In this document: positions 1 through 7,450 of the stretch, piece by piece
How positions within the stretch are numbered: position 1 is the stretch's first letter
Layout: each line of letters opens with the position of its first letter
From: JBLHKS01 sp047620505
Lineage (GTDB): Bacteria; Verrucomicrobiota; Verrucomicrobiia; Verrucomicrobiales; DEV007
Assembly (NCBI GenBank): GCA_047620505.1
Contig: JBLHKS010000191.1
Location: forward strand, 1 to 13,491
Length of the DNA stretch: 13,491 nucleotides
Direction of reading: 5' to 3'
Notes under the pieces: generated by a model
What the model was told of the DNA's origin: nothing
Seen by the model: the letters and a program-made list of their open reading frames with translations, nothing else
The model's database searches: none
Translations under genes and position numbers: made by a program

Positions 1-25
1 CGTCTTTTTTGTTTCGGCATATTCT

Positions 26-40
26 GGTTCGGTTAGGTTC
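26..40. repeat. three tandem pentamers GGTTC-GGTTA-GGTTC upstream of the betaine methyltransferase
   Basis: Bases 26-40 read as three consecutive pentamers, GGTTC, GGTTA and GGTTC, in the 113-base leader before the first gene. They could be a regulator-binding site for the osmotic cassette. The run is too short to exclude chance, and no clear -35/-10 pair is visible around it. Confidence 0.3.
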
Positions 41-113
41 GATTTTCAACCTTCCAGAGATCTACACCCTTCGCCCACCTTAACCTCTGGCTCCGTTTGG
101 ACCAGCCACCTCA

Positions 114-959
114 ATGCCTACCGAGAGCCAATCCCCATCTGAAGCCGTCGTCACCGCTAGAGATTATTATGACAGCCAGGAAGCTGATTCTTTTTACTCC
201 AAAATCTGGGGAGGAGAAGATATCCATGTCGGGTGTTATCAAAGCGATTCAGAAGACATCGCCGTAGCCAGCCGGCGAACCGTTTCTTCGATTGCGGACA
301 AGCTCGATCCCCTGTCTTCGGAGGCGAAGGTCTTGGATATCGGTTCCGGATACGGAGGCGCAGCTCGCTATCTCAACAAGAGATTCGGCTGTACGGCAAC
401 GGGCTTGAACATCAGCGAAGTGCAGAATCGCAGAGCTCGCGAATTGAATCGGGAAAGCGGGCAAGAGGGATCGATCGATGTGGTCGAGGGCGACTTTCTA
501 CAATTGCCATTCGAGGCTGAGAGCTTCGACGTGATCTGGAGTCAGGATGCCCTTCTCCACACTGACGAGCGACTGAAAGTACTTGCTGAGGTCAACCGAA
601 CTTTGAAATCCGGCGGGAAATTTATCTTCACCGACCTCATGAGAAGCGATGAGTGCCCCGATGAGAATCTTCAACCCGTTCTCGACCGCCTCCACCTCAC
701 CTGCCTCGGATGTCCAGGCCTCTACCGCGACGCTGCAGGCAAACTGGGATGGACGGAGTTGGAATGGGACGATCGCTCGCACCAACTTACCAATCACTAC
801 AGTCGTGTTCTTGTAGAAATGACGCGACGGCAGACTGAGCTCGGCCAGGCTTGCGATGCCACTTATTTTGAGAAAATGAAAATCGGATTGGAGCACTGGG
901 TCCGCCACGGCAAGGCTGGAGATCTGAAGTGGGGCATATTTGTTTTTGAAAAACCGTGA
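114..959 (+). CDS. sarcosine/dimethylglycine N-methyltransferase (glycine betaine synthesis)
   Basis: SAM-dependent class I methyltransferase of 281 residues, the size expected for bacterial SDMT enzymes, which methylate sarcosine to dimethylglycine and then to glycine betaine in the cytoplasm. The SAM-binding motif I is seen as VLDIGSGYGG (residues 73-82). Family-specific stretches are also present: FYSKIWGGEDIHVG near residue 27, WSQDALLH (142-149), a FIFTDLM strand followed by an ILDR/IHL-like segment (PVLDRLHL), HQLTNHYSRV, and a C-terminal LEHWV...WGIFVFEK. From memory these closely resemble the Ectothiorhodospira/Halorhodospira SDMT. The first-step glycine/sarcosine methyltransferase is not in the window. 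The stop overlaps the GTG start of the next gene, so the two are probably co-transcribed and translationally coupled. There is no Shine-Dalgarno before the ATG. A generic methyltransferase of another specificity is the alternative but is unlikely. Confidence 0.92.
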   Translation: MPTESQSPSEAVVTARDYYDSQEADSFYSKIWGGEDIHVGCYQSDSEDIAVASRRTVSSIADKLDPLSSEAKVLDIGSGYGGAARYLNKRFGCTATGLNISEVQNRRARELNRESGQEGSIDVVEGDFLQLPFEAESFDVIWSQDALLHTDERLKVLAEVNRTLKSGGKFIFTDLMRSDECPDENLQPVLDRLHLTCLGCPGLYRDAAGKLGWTELEWDDRSHQLTNHYSRVLVEMTRRQTELGQACDATYFEKMKIGLEHWVRHGKAGDLKWGIFVFEKP

Positions 960-2515
960 GCATCAAGGAGCCAGATGGCGGTCAGGCTCGCGGCCTTCAA
1001 CCTCAAGTTTTTTGGGGCGCATTGGCGATCGTTTTGATTCTTTTGATCGCGGCGATGGTCGCGGGCGACTCATTCGAGAATATTGCCTCGGATGTCCAAT
1101 CCTCGATCTCCACTTCCGCGGGTTGGTTTTACGTCCTTGCGGTCAATTCGTTCCTCGCCTTCGCAATCTATCTCGCGTTCAGCCGTTTCGGGAACATCCG
1201 ACTCGGAACGGACGACTCCAAGCCTGAATTTTCCACGTTGAGCTGGTTTGCCATGCTCTTCAGCGCCGGCATGGGAATCGGGCTCGTTTTCTTCGGCGTT
1301 GCAGAGCCGATTTATCACTATTTAGCGCCACCAATTGGAGAAGGCGAGACGGTTGAGGCGGCCCGGCAGAGCATGTCGACCACTTTTCTTCACTGGGGGT
1401 TTCACGCTTGGGCAATCTACGCCGTCGTCGGCTTAGCGGTCGCGTATTTTGCTTTTCGGCACAACCTTCCCCTCTCAATTCGATCCACTTTCTACCCGCT
1501 TCTGGGAGAACGGGTCCACGGGATCTGTGGCCACCTGATCGACTTTATTGCAATCGGCGCGACGCTCTGCGGTGTCGCGACCTCACTCGGGCTTGGGGCT
1601 CAACAAATCCACTCTGGACTGACTTTTCTGTTTGGACTGACCAACAGTAATGAGCCGTTCGCAATCGGCCTCTCCCAAAATCAGGGAATTCAGATTCTTC
1701 TGATTGGATCGATCACGGCGGTTGCGACCATTTCCGTAGTCCTCGGCCTGCGCGCGGGCATCCTTCGTCTCAGCAAGCTCAATATCGGAGCCGCAGGCCT
1801 GCTGCTTCTCTTCGTCCTCGTCACAGGACCAACCGTTTTCCTACTGAGTTCGCTCATTCAGAACATTGGCGAATACCTATCGGTGCTGCCCCAAATTGCC
1901 ACCTGGACTGAATCTTTTTCATCTGCCGCTAACCCGGATGGGGAAAAATGGCAGAATTCGTGGACCGTTTTCTATTGGGGATGGTGGATCTCCTGGTCGC
2001 CCTTTGTCGGCATCTTCATCGCCCGAATTTCAAAAGGAAGGACGGTGCGACAATTCATCGGCGGCGTCCTGCTGGCACCTGCGGTGGCCACCTTTGTTTG
2101 GCTAAGCGTTTTTGGAGGAACGGCGCTCCACGGTGCCCTGTCTGGAGACGACTCGGTCGCAAAGGCGGTTGCGTCAGATGTCCCGACTTCTCTTTTCGTG
2201 ATGCTCCAGCAGCTGCCAGCTGGCGAGATCGCCTGTGGGCTCGCAACTTTGGTCATTCTGGTGTTTTTCGTCACCTCCTCAGATTCGGCGTCGCTCGTGA
2301 TCGACACGATCGCTTCGGGCGGCAATCCCGATCCTCCCAAGTGGCAACGAATCTTCTGGGCGGTCCTCGAAGGTGCCATCGCCGCTACTCTCCTCGTACT
2401 TGGCGGACTGACTGCCTTGCAGACAGCGTCTATCGCGACCGGCCTACCTTTTGCGATCGTCCTGCTCTTCATGTGTCTGAGCCTTTTGAAAGGACTCCGA
2501 CAAGAGCGCCAATAA
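956..2515 (+). CDS. BCCT-family glycine betaine transporter
   Basis: Twelve-helix secondary carrier of 519 residues in the inner membrane, belonging to the betaine/choline/carnitine transporter family. The substrate and sodium-site motif GMGIG is at residues 105-109, followed by a VAEPIYHY segment. TM4 carries W147, W152 and Y155 with the same spacing as the BetP aromatic-box residues. The family signature WTVFYWGWWISWSPF is at residues 336-350. The all-glycine GMGIG form is typical of sodium-coupled betaine carriers rather than the CaiT exchanger. The start is GTG at 956, giving a 4-base overlap (GTGA) with the upstream methyltransferase. This fits the length and the predicted short cytoplasmic N-terminus before TM1 (about residue 20). 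The N-terminal and C-terminal tails are short compared with BetP, so osmosensing through a long C-terminal helix is doubtful. Neighbouring betaine synthesis makes glycine betaine the likely substrate. Confidence 0.95.
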   Translation: MSIKEPDGGQARGLQPQVFWGALAIVLILLIAAMVAGDSFENIASDVQSSISTSAGWFYVLAVNSFLAFAIYLAFSRFGNIRLGTDDSKPEFSTLSWFAMLFSAGMGIGLVFFGVAEPIYHYLAPPIGEGETVEAARQSMSTTFLHWGFHAWAIYAVVGLAVAYFAFRHNLPLSIRSTFYPLLGERVHGICGHLIDFIAIGATLCGVATSLGLGAQQIHSGLTFLFGLTNSNEPFAIGLSQNQGIQILLIGSITAVATISVVLGLRAGILRLSKLNIGAAGLLLLFVLVTGPTVFLLSSLIQNIGEYLSVLPQIATWTESFSSAANPDGEKWQNSWTVFYWGWWISWSPFVGIFIARISKGRTVRQFIGGVLLAPAVATFVWLSVFGGTALHGALSGDDSVAKAVASDVPTSLFVMLQQLPAGEIACGLATLVILVFFVTSSDSASLVIDTIASGGNPDPPKWQRIFWAVLEGAIAATLLVLGGLTALQTASIATGLPFAIVLLFMCLSLLKGLRQERQ

Positions 2516-2539
2516 GAATTCCGTTTCCAGCTTCAAAGC

Positions 2540-4006
2540 ATGAGAAAATTCATCCCAAAATTGATCTTCCGCCTGATTGCCCTTGTCGGTGTCATTCTTC
2601 TTCTCAACTTCATGGAGCTGATCCTGCGATGGCTGCCTTTCGAAGTCGACTCCGATGGACAGGAGATTATCAAGCTGGTGCTGGTAACGCTGATTTGGCT
2701 ATGCGCCGGCCGTCTCATAAACTTGGTTTTCGAGCTGATCGCGTTTGATTTCCTGATGGCGGCGGCGATCGGCACCCAGGTCCCTTCCATCATCCGAGTT
2801 ATCAGCCGATTCGCTGTTTATAGCATACTGATCTTGCTCGTTATCCATTTCGTCTACAACCAGAACGTAATGGCCTATCTCGCGGCGATCGGTGCGGGAG
2901 GTGTGGTCATTGGACTTGCCGCACAGAAGCTGATTGCTGACGTCCTCATCGGGCTCGCCGTCAACGTCGACCGGCCATTTCGACTAGGCGACTGGATCGC
3001 TGTCGATGTGCCCGGTGCTGGGTCTGTGGATGGCGAAGTGATCGAAATCGGATGGCGAACCACGACGATTCGGACACCGTTTGAAACCGAATGGGTGATT
3101 CCCAATCACAAATTTGGCGATGTGGCAGTCAAAAACCATTGGCGCCCCGAAAAGCCGATCTGGGTCTGGGTCGACATCGTTCTGGACTTTGAAATTCCAG
3201 TCGAACGGGTCGAACGAATCCTCACGAATGCAGTCATTTCCGTCCGCAACAAACCCGGCTTTGTTCCCGATGTAAAACCCTATGTTCTACTCGGTAAAGT
3301 TGTGCCCCGCGGCGTAACTTATACCGCTATGACCCGATACACGCCTTGGGCTGAAGGTGGGACCATTTTCATGGGCGAAAGCGCGCTCATGGCGGCGGCT
3401 CTGACTCACTTGCGCAATGCAGGAATCACACCCGCTCTCGAAAAACAGGACATTTTCCATGCTCATCAGAAGAAGCGTCAACTCTCCACGCGAGACGAAG
3501 ACGACGTCGCTGGAATCGTCTTCGGCATGGCGCTCTTTGATCTCCTTACCCATGAAGAAGTCCGCGACCTGATCCAAAATTCTAAAAGGTTAGAATATAT
3601 TACCGGGCACACGCTGATCGAACAAGGCAAGGAAGGAGACTCGATGTTCGTGATCCTCGAAGGCTTGCTCGACGCCTTTGTCAGAGGCGAAGACGGAACA
3701 GAGAAATTAGTGACGAATCTCGGCCCTGGACAGTTCGTTGGAGAAATGTCGTTGCTGACAGGAGACCCTCGAGCTGGGACGGTTCGCGCGGCAACCACAG
3801 GCGTTGCTTACGAAATCACTAAGCCCGCCATGACAAATTTACTCGAGAAGCGGCCTGAACTCCTTGAGCCGATTTCACGGCTCATGGCAGAACGAAGAGC
3901 GCTGATCAGTCGAGCTCAGGCAGGAAATGGAGATCAGGATGAGACGCAAGGATTCGCAAGTAAACTGGCCAGCCGCATGCGTTCTTTCTTCTCCCTGGGA
4001 AATTAG
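2540..4006 (+). CDS. MscS-type mechanosensitive channel with C-terminal cyclic-nucleotide-binding domain
   Basis: 488-residue inner-membrane channel. Three hydrophobic segments (about 8-28, 43-64 and 82-105) precede the pore helix at about 112-141, which is rich in Gly and Ala (AAIGAGGVVIGLAAQ). It is followed by the MscS beta-domain signature DRPFRLGDWI (144-153) and a VIPNHKF element. Residues about 340-450 form a cNMP-binding domain. The phosphate-binding cassette has E402 and R411 in a GEMSLLTGDPRAGTVRA context, with the same nine-residue spacing as in protein kinase A regulatory subunits, so ligand binding looks intact. MscS channels release solutes on hypo-osmotic shock. The fused domain suggests that cAMP or cGMP tunes gating, as proposed for bacterial bCNG/MscS-CNB proteins. 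It lies 24 bases after the BCCT gene on the same strand and is probably the third gene of one osmoadaptation operon. No Shine-Dalgarno is seen. Confidence 0.94.
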   Translation: MRKFIPKLIFRLIALVGVILLLNFMELILRWLPFEVDSDGQEIIKLVLVTLIWLCAGRLINLVFELIAFDFLMAAAIGTQVPSIIRVISRFAVYSILILLVIHFVYNQNVMAYLAAIGAGGVVIGLAAQKLIADVLIGLAVNVDRPFRLGDWIAVDVPGAGSVDGEVIEIGWRTTTIRTPFETEWVIPNHKFGDVAVKNHWRPEKPIWVWVDIVLDFEIPVERVERILTNAVISVRNKPGFVPDVKPYVLLGKVVPRGVTYTAMTRYTPWAEGGTIFMGESALMAAALTHLRNAGITPALEKQDIFHAHQKKRQLSTRDEDDVAGIVFGMALFDLLTHEEVRDLIQNSKRLEYITGHTLIEQGKEGDSMFVILEGLLDAFVRGEDGTEKLVTNLGPGQFVGEMSLLTGDPRAGTVRAATTGVAYEITKPAMTNLLEKRPELLEPISRLMAERRALISRAQAGNGDQDETQGFASKLASRMRSFFSLGN

Positions 4007-4089
4007 AAAGCCAACTGCCCCGATGTCTTGACCATGAAAAGTAGATTGCGCGGCTCCTGATGGACATCAACTGTCTCGCCGAGCAAACC

Positions 4090-5544
4090 ATGCCAACCGC
4101 CGACTTAACCAGCGCCCTCTCGACTCTCAGTCGCCGATTTCCGGCAGACCGCTTTCTCTGCTCGGAGGCGCACCTCGCCGCCTACGAATCCGACGGCCTG
4201 ACTGCCTTCAAAGCTCGACCGAGAGCCATCGTGATTCCGGAGACCGCGGACGAGATCATCGCGACCGTTCAATTCTGCGCCGAACACAAAATCCCGTTCG
4301 TCCCGCGTGGCAGCGGGACGAGCTTGAGCGGCGGCTGTCTACCGGTTGAAGACGGAATCGTGATCGGCCTCAACCGCCTTAACAAGATTATTAAGCTGGA
4401 CCCTGACGAACGCATCGCGGTCGTCGAACCCGGCGTCTACAACCTCGATGTCAGCGTAGCAGCTGCTCCGCACGGTCTCTACTTCGCGCCTGACCCATCG
4501 AGTCAGCAAATCTGCACAATCGGCGGCAACGTGGCCTTCAATTCGGGCGGCGCTCACTGCTTGAAATACGGAATGACGTCCAATCACGTCATCGGACTGA
4601 AGGTGGTTCTGGCGACGGGCGAAGTCGTCGAATTTGGCGGCGAAAGTCGCGAAAGCGTCGGGCCTGACCTGCCCGGATTGTTCGTCGGTTGCGAAGGGAT
4701 GTTCGGCATCGCGCTGGAGATCACTTTGCGGCTTTTGCCGAAGGTCGAGACCTACCACACCGTCCTCGCCGGCTACTCGAACGTCGAATCCGCAGGCGAT
4801 GCGGTTTCCGCGGTGATCGCGTCCGGGCTGCTGCCTGGCGCGCTTGAAATCATGGATCGACTCGCGATTGACGCCGCTGAGGCCGCGGTTCACGCAGGCT
4901 ACCCGTCTTCCGCAGCCGTGCTCATCGTCGAACTCGAAGGAACGGCCGAAGAAGTCGAGCATGAAAAGCAGCAGCTCGATCAAATCCTGCGTGACAGCGG
5001 AGCCGATCCGATCCAAGTCGCGGCGGACACCGCCCAGCGGATGCGAATCTGGAAAGGCCGAAAATCTGCGTTCTCCGCAGTTGGTCGAATCAGCCCGGAT
5101 TTCATCGTGCAGGACGGCGTCGTTCCGCGAAGTCGGTTAGGCGAAGCGCTCCGCACGATTGGCCGAATCAGCGAAGAAACTGGAGTCCCAGTTGCGAACG
5201 TTTTTCATGCTGGCGACGGCAATCTGCATCCGCTCATCCTTTTCGATGGAAGCATCGATGGCGCGCTCGAACGCGCTGAAGAATGCGCGTCTCAGATTCT
5301 CAAAATGTGCACCGACATGGGCGGCTCGATCACGGGTGAACACGGCGTTGGAATGGAAAAAAAGGCGTTCCTCGGAAACATGTTCAGCGACGCAGACATC
5401 GAGATGATGAAAAACGTCAGGCGCGCGTTTGATCCGGATGAAATCGGAAACCCCGGCAAAATGTTTCCCGACGCCGAGGCTCCATCGCTTAGCCTATACG
5501 GCCTGCACCCACTGGAAAAGGCGGGCGTGATCAGCCGCGAATAG
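4090..5544 (+). CDS. glcD: glycolate oxidase FAD-linked subunit GlcD
   Basis: Flavoprotein subunit that oxidises glycolate (or D-lactate-like 2-hydroxyacids) to the 2-oxoacid; in the GlcDEF complex electrons pass through the Fe-S subunit to the respiratory chain. The N-terminal half is a FAD-binding type 4 domain with PRGSGTSLSGG, PDPSSQ, GGNVAFNSGGAHCLKYG and a GCEGMFGIALEIT segment. The C-terminal half is the FAD-oxidase C domain with the family histidines in NVFHAGDGNLHPL and GEHGVGMEKK. The protein ends near the usual NPGKMFP. Alignment from memory to E. coli GlcD (499 residues) is good over the full length. I prefer the ATG at 4090 (485 residues), because homologues start shortly before this point. 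An in-frame ATG at 4060 would add ten residues (MDINCLAEQT), and neither start has a ribosome-binding site. The gene is convergent with the Uma2 gene, leaving only 24 bases between the stops. Confidence 0.95.
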   Translation: MPTADLTSALSTLSRRFPADRFLCSEAHLAAYESDGLTAFKARPRAIVIPETADEIIATVQFCAEHKIPFVPRGSGTSLSGGCLPVEDGIVIGLNRLNKIIKLDPDERIAVVEPGVYNLDVSVAAAPHGLYFAPDPSSQQICTIGGNVAFNSGGAHCLKYGMTSNHVIGLKVVLATGEVVEFGGESRESVGPDLPGLFVGCEGMFGIALEITLRLLPKVETYHTVLAGYSNVESAGDAVSAVIASGLLPGALEIMDRLAIDAAEAAVHAGYPSSAAVLIVELEGTAEEVEHEKQQLDQILRDSGADPIQVAADTAQRMRIWKGRKSAFSAVGRISPDFIVQDGVVPRSRLGEALRTIGRISEETGVPVANVFHAGDGNLHPLILFDGSIDGALERAEECASQILKMCTDMGGSITGEHGVGMEKKAFLGNMFSDADIEMMKNVRRAFDPDEIGNPGKMFPDAEAPSLSLYGLHPLEKAGVISRE

Positions 5545-5568
5545 AGTCGATTTCGCTGGAGCGGCGCC

Positions 5569-6153
5569 TCAACCCTTGCGGCTCTTGAACACGTCACAAA
5601 CGCGAATCTCAAACTCCGGCAACACCGGCGCGGCCGAGCAAATCGCGTCCACGGTCAGCAAGGAAACGTCCTGAATCGATGACCTCAGCACGCCAACGCG
5701 TTTGTGGCGAGGGAAGATCTGCCAGACCAGCTGCACGCCGGAATCGAAATACTCCTGGGTCTTGTCTTCGATGTCGAAAACGCGGTCGGAGGGGGAGATG
5801 ATTTCGATGACCCAGAGGGGAACCAGCGCTTTTCCCAAACCTTCTTCAGCTTGACAGAGCTGCTGGAGAGTTAGGTAAGCCATATCCGGGATGCGCGTCG
5901 CTTTGATGGCTTCAAGATGGAAACTGGTCTCAGAAATCAATCGATGCCCTTGTTTGAACGCCTCGGTTTGGTGAAACCAATCTTCAAGATTCAACACAAT
6001 TCTCAATTCTTCCGGTTTCATCCAGCCCCCTGGTTTTTCTTCGAGTTCACCGTCCCGCCATTCATACTTCGCACCACCGAGATCGCCCTGATCCCAGTCG
6101 CGAAAGTCCTGCAGGCTCATTTCCTGCCCAATTAGTGGCGCCGCCAATTCCAT
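5569..6153 (-). CDS. Uma2-family PD-(D/E)xK endonuclease-like protein (DUF820)
   Basis: 194-residue protein and the only gene on the minus strand. The family pattern is recognisable: a start-proximal EMSLQDFRDW, then KYEWRDGELEE (around E31), an IPD strand with D90, the core strand VIEIISPSD with E117, then K131 in a DKTQEYFDSGV segment, and a VWQI strand. Together these are consistent with an intact PD-(D/E)xK nuclease fold. Uma2 proteins are abundant, often dispersed singletons in cyanobacteria, planctomycetes and verrucomicrobia. Their biological targets are mostly unknown, so I do not assign a role. The gene sits between glcD and glcE in the opposite orientation, convergent with the first and divergent from the second, suggesting insertion into a former glc operon. 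The ATG at 6153 (CAT on the plus strand) gives the usual short N-terminal tail. Confidence 0.88.
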   Translation of the reverse strand: MELAAPLIGQEMSLQDFRDWDQGDLGGAKYEWRDGELEEKPGGWMKPEELRIVLNLEDWFHQTEAFKQGHRLISETSFHLEAIKATRIPDMAYLTLQQLCQAEEGLGKALVPLWVIEIISPSDRVFDIEDKTQEYFDSGVQLVWQIFPRHKRVGVLRSSIQDVSLLTVDAICSAAPVLPEFEIRVCDVFKSRKG

Positions 6154-6181
6154 GGCTTGAATGGTATCGTTGAATCAGGAT

Positions 6182-6232
6182 TCCGCAACCAAGTTGAAAG
6201 TTTCGGATTCAGCTATGGACTTCGGTTGCGGA
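6182..6232. repeat. inverted repeat upstream of glcE
   Basis: Perfect 9-base arms, TCCGCAACC at 6182-6190 and GGTTGCGGA at 6224-6232, are separated by 33 bases in the divergent Uma2/glcE intergenic region. This could be an operator or a leader stem for glcE. Arms of this length with loops of this size are expected a few times by chance in a window of this length, so only the position is suggestive. Confidence 0.3.
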
Positions 6233-6298
6233 TTTGACGCGGCGCGCCGATCCGGCTACACCAGACCTCTCAAATCTCCGATCATCAAGTCTGCAGCC

Positions 6299-7363
6299 AT
6301 GCCCGCCAAACCTGAAACTCCCCAGCAGCTGCTGGAAATCGTTCGCGAATCCAAAGGCCCAGTTACCCCGGTTGGCGGACGGACCAAGCCCGCGCTTAGC
6401 CAAAGCGGCGAGCAGATTTCGATGAGCCGCCTAAGCGGAATTCTCGAATACCAGCCCTCCGAATTCACCTTCACAGCGCTCGCTGGAACGCCGCTCGCCG
6501 AGATCAACACCGAACTCGAAAAGAACGGCCAGTACCTGACGTTCGACCCGCCGCTCATCGACGCAGGAGCCACGTTAGGAGGGACGCTAGCCGCCGGTTT
6601 GAGCGGGCCCGGGGCCTACCGGTTCGGCTCGGTCCGCGATTTCGTTCTCGGCATCGAATTCGTCGACGGTGCCGCAAAAGACTTGCTCAGAGCAGGCGGC
6701 AAAGTCGTCAAAAATGCGGCCGGCTGGGACCTACCCAAATTCTTCGCCGGCAGCTACGGACGATTCGGAATTCTCACCGAACTCACCTTCAAGGTCTTCC
6801 CCTGCCCACCTGCCTCAGCCACAATTTCGTGGCCGATCGAAACGATCGACGCAGGCATCGAGTTGACTCGATCGCTCTCGCGCGGCCCTTGGGAAATCGA
6901 CGCGCTCGAACTCGACTCTGACCCGCTCGCAGTCGTCGTGCGGCTTCGCGGCCAGCCAGCAGCTGCTGAAACGCGAATCGCCAGATTGCTCGAAGCGCAT
7001 CCCGGCGGCGCTCGGGTTGAAGGCGCTCCGTTCTGGAAAAGTCGCGCCAATTTTGAGTGGGCAAATCCCGATCATGCGCTCGTTAAAGTCCCTTTAACGC
7101 CCTCGCGAATTTCGAAGTTCGATGCTGCCTTGGCTGAAGCGGGTGCGCGCCGAGTTTACAGCGTCGGCGGTAATCTTGGCTGGGTTTCTCACGAAAACGC
7201 GTCTGCGATCGACTCGATCCTGACCAAATTTGATTTGTCCGGCGCAGCGATGCGAAACTCCGATCAAATCTTGCTCGGCAAATCTCGGCAGCCTGCGGTT
7301 CTGACCGCTTTGGCGAACACGCTCGCTCCTGGCTCGGCGTTTCCTCCGATCATCGGCGCTTAA
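6299..7363 (+). CDS. glcE: glycolate oxidase FAD-binding subunit GlcE
   Basis: Second flavin-binding subunit of glycolate oxidase, about 354 residues from the ATG at 6299, matching the roughly 350 residues of E. coli GlcE. The reading frame stays open upstream to an ATG at 6161. Those 46 extra codons do not resemble the family, and the typical N-terminus begins MPAKPETPQQLLEIV, so I take the internal start. The FAD-binding type 4 domain shows PVTPVGGRTK, a LAGTPLAEI segment, GGTLAAGLSGPG, the hallmark GSVRDFVLGIEFVDG and GGKVVKNAAGWDLPK, then GSYGRFGILTELTFKVFP. The C-terminus is divergent: the usual DPxGxFNPGR ending is replaced by APGSAFPPIIGA. No glcF follows. The iron-sulfur partner must be encoded elsewhere or the complex is altered. 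Separated from glcD by the inverted Uma2 gene, it probably has its own promoter. Confidence 0.92.
   Translation: MPAKPETPQQLLEIVRESKGPVTPVGGRTKPALSQSGEQISMSRLSGILEYQPSEFTFTALAGTPLAEINTELEKNGQYLTFDPPLIDAGATLGGTLAAGLSGPGAYRFGSVRDFVLGIEFVDGAAKDLLRAGGKVVKNAAGWDLPKFFAGSYGRFGILTELTFKVFPCPPASATISWPIETIDAGIELTRSLSRGPWEIDALELDSDPLAVVVRLRGQPAAAETRIARLLEAHPGGARVEGAPFWKSRANFEWANPDHALVKVPLTPSRISKFDAALAEAGARRVYSVGGNLGWVSHENASAIDSILTKFDLSGAAMRNSDQILLGKSRQPAVLTALANTLAPGSAFPPIIGA
6323..6334. repeat. CAGCAGCTGCTG palindrome, copy 1
   Basis: Perfect 12-base palindrome near the start of glcE. It lies in frame as CAG CAG CTG CTG and encodes Gln-Gln-Leu-Leu. Confidence 0.6.
6957..6968. repeat. CAGCAGCTGCTG palindrome, copy 2
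   Basis: Perfect copy inside glcE but shifted relative to the reading frame (reads CCA GCA GCT GCT, Pro-Ala-Ala-Ala). The recurrence is therefore not explained by one favoured peptide. Confidence 0.6.
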
Positions 7364-7372
7364 AAAACGCCG
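7354..7372 (+). terminator. weak hairpin spanning the glcE stop
   Basis: CGGCG (7354-7358) can pair with CGCCG (7368-7372) around an A-rich loop that contains the glcE TAA stop. It is followed within a few bases by a short T run (CTTTT, 7377-7381). A five-base stem makes this a marginal intrinsic terminator separating glc from the GntR/ABC operon. Confidence 0.3.
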
Positions 7373-7395
7373 CAATCTTTTCACGATCGAAAAAA

Positions 7396-7438
7396 GTGTT
7401 GCGCAACTGTATCACACCAAGTAATACACTTACAACAC
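7396..7438 (+). promoter_or_regulatory. promoter/operator region of the gntR-ABC operon
   Basis: A candidate sigma70-like promoter reads TTGCGC (7399-7404), a 17-base spacer, then TAATAC (7422-7427), only 23 bases before the gntR ATG. The -35 hexamer sits in a perfect palindrome GTTGCGCAAC (7398-7407). Three imperfect nonamers follow: GTATCACAC (7409-7417), GTAATACAC (7421-7429) and TTACAACAC (7430-7438). An AAGTGT/ACACTT inverted pair (7394-7399 and 7426-7431) brackets the promoter. YtrA-type GntR proteins commonly repress their own operon, so an operator overlapping the promoter is expected here. Which of the nested symmetries is the binding site cannot be decided from sequence alone. No Shine-Dalgarno lies between the promoter and the start. 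Confidence 0.55.
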
Positions 7439-7450
7439 GCGCTACACCGC

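Noticed and set aside
54..90. CCAGAG/CTCTGG inverted pair before the first gene
   Set aside because: Six-base arms with a 25-base gap are expected by chance many times in a window of this size.
1948..2748. 266-residue plus-strand open frame bridging the BCCT and MscS genes
   Set aside because: It overlaps two well-supported genes in another frame and has a low-complexity Arg/Pro-rich translation.
4339..5016. 225-residue minus-strand open frame opposite glcD
   Set aside because: It mirrors a clearly conserved glcD reading frame, resembles no family and is explained by the GC-rich codon use of the real gene.
5569..6153. Uma2 gene as an insertion sequence or transposase
   Set aside because: No terminal inverted repeats or target duplications are visible at its edges, and the protein has Uma2 rather than transposase motifs.
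6161..6298. 46-codon N-terminal extension of GlcE
   Set aside because: The extra residues do not look like the family and the total length would exceed it. The ATG at 6299 gives the expected N-terminus and size.
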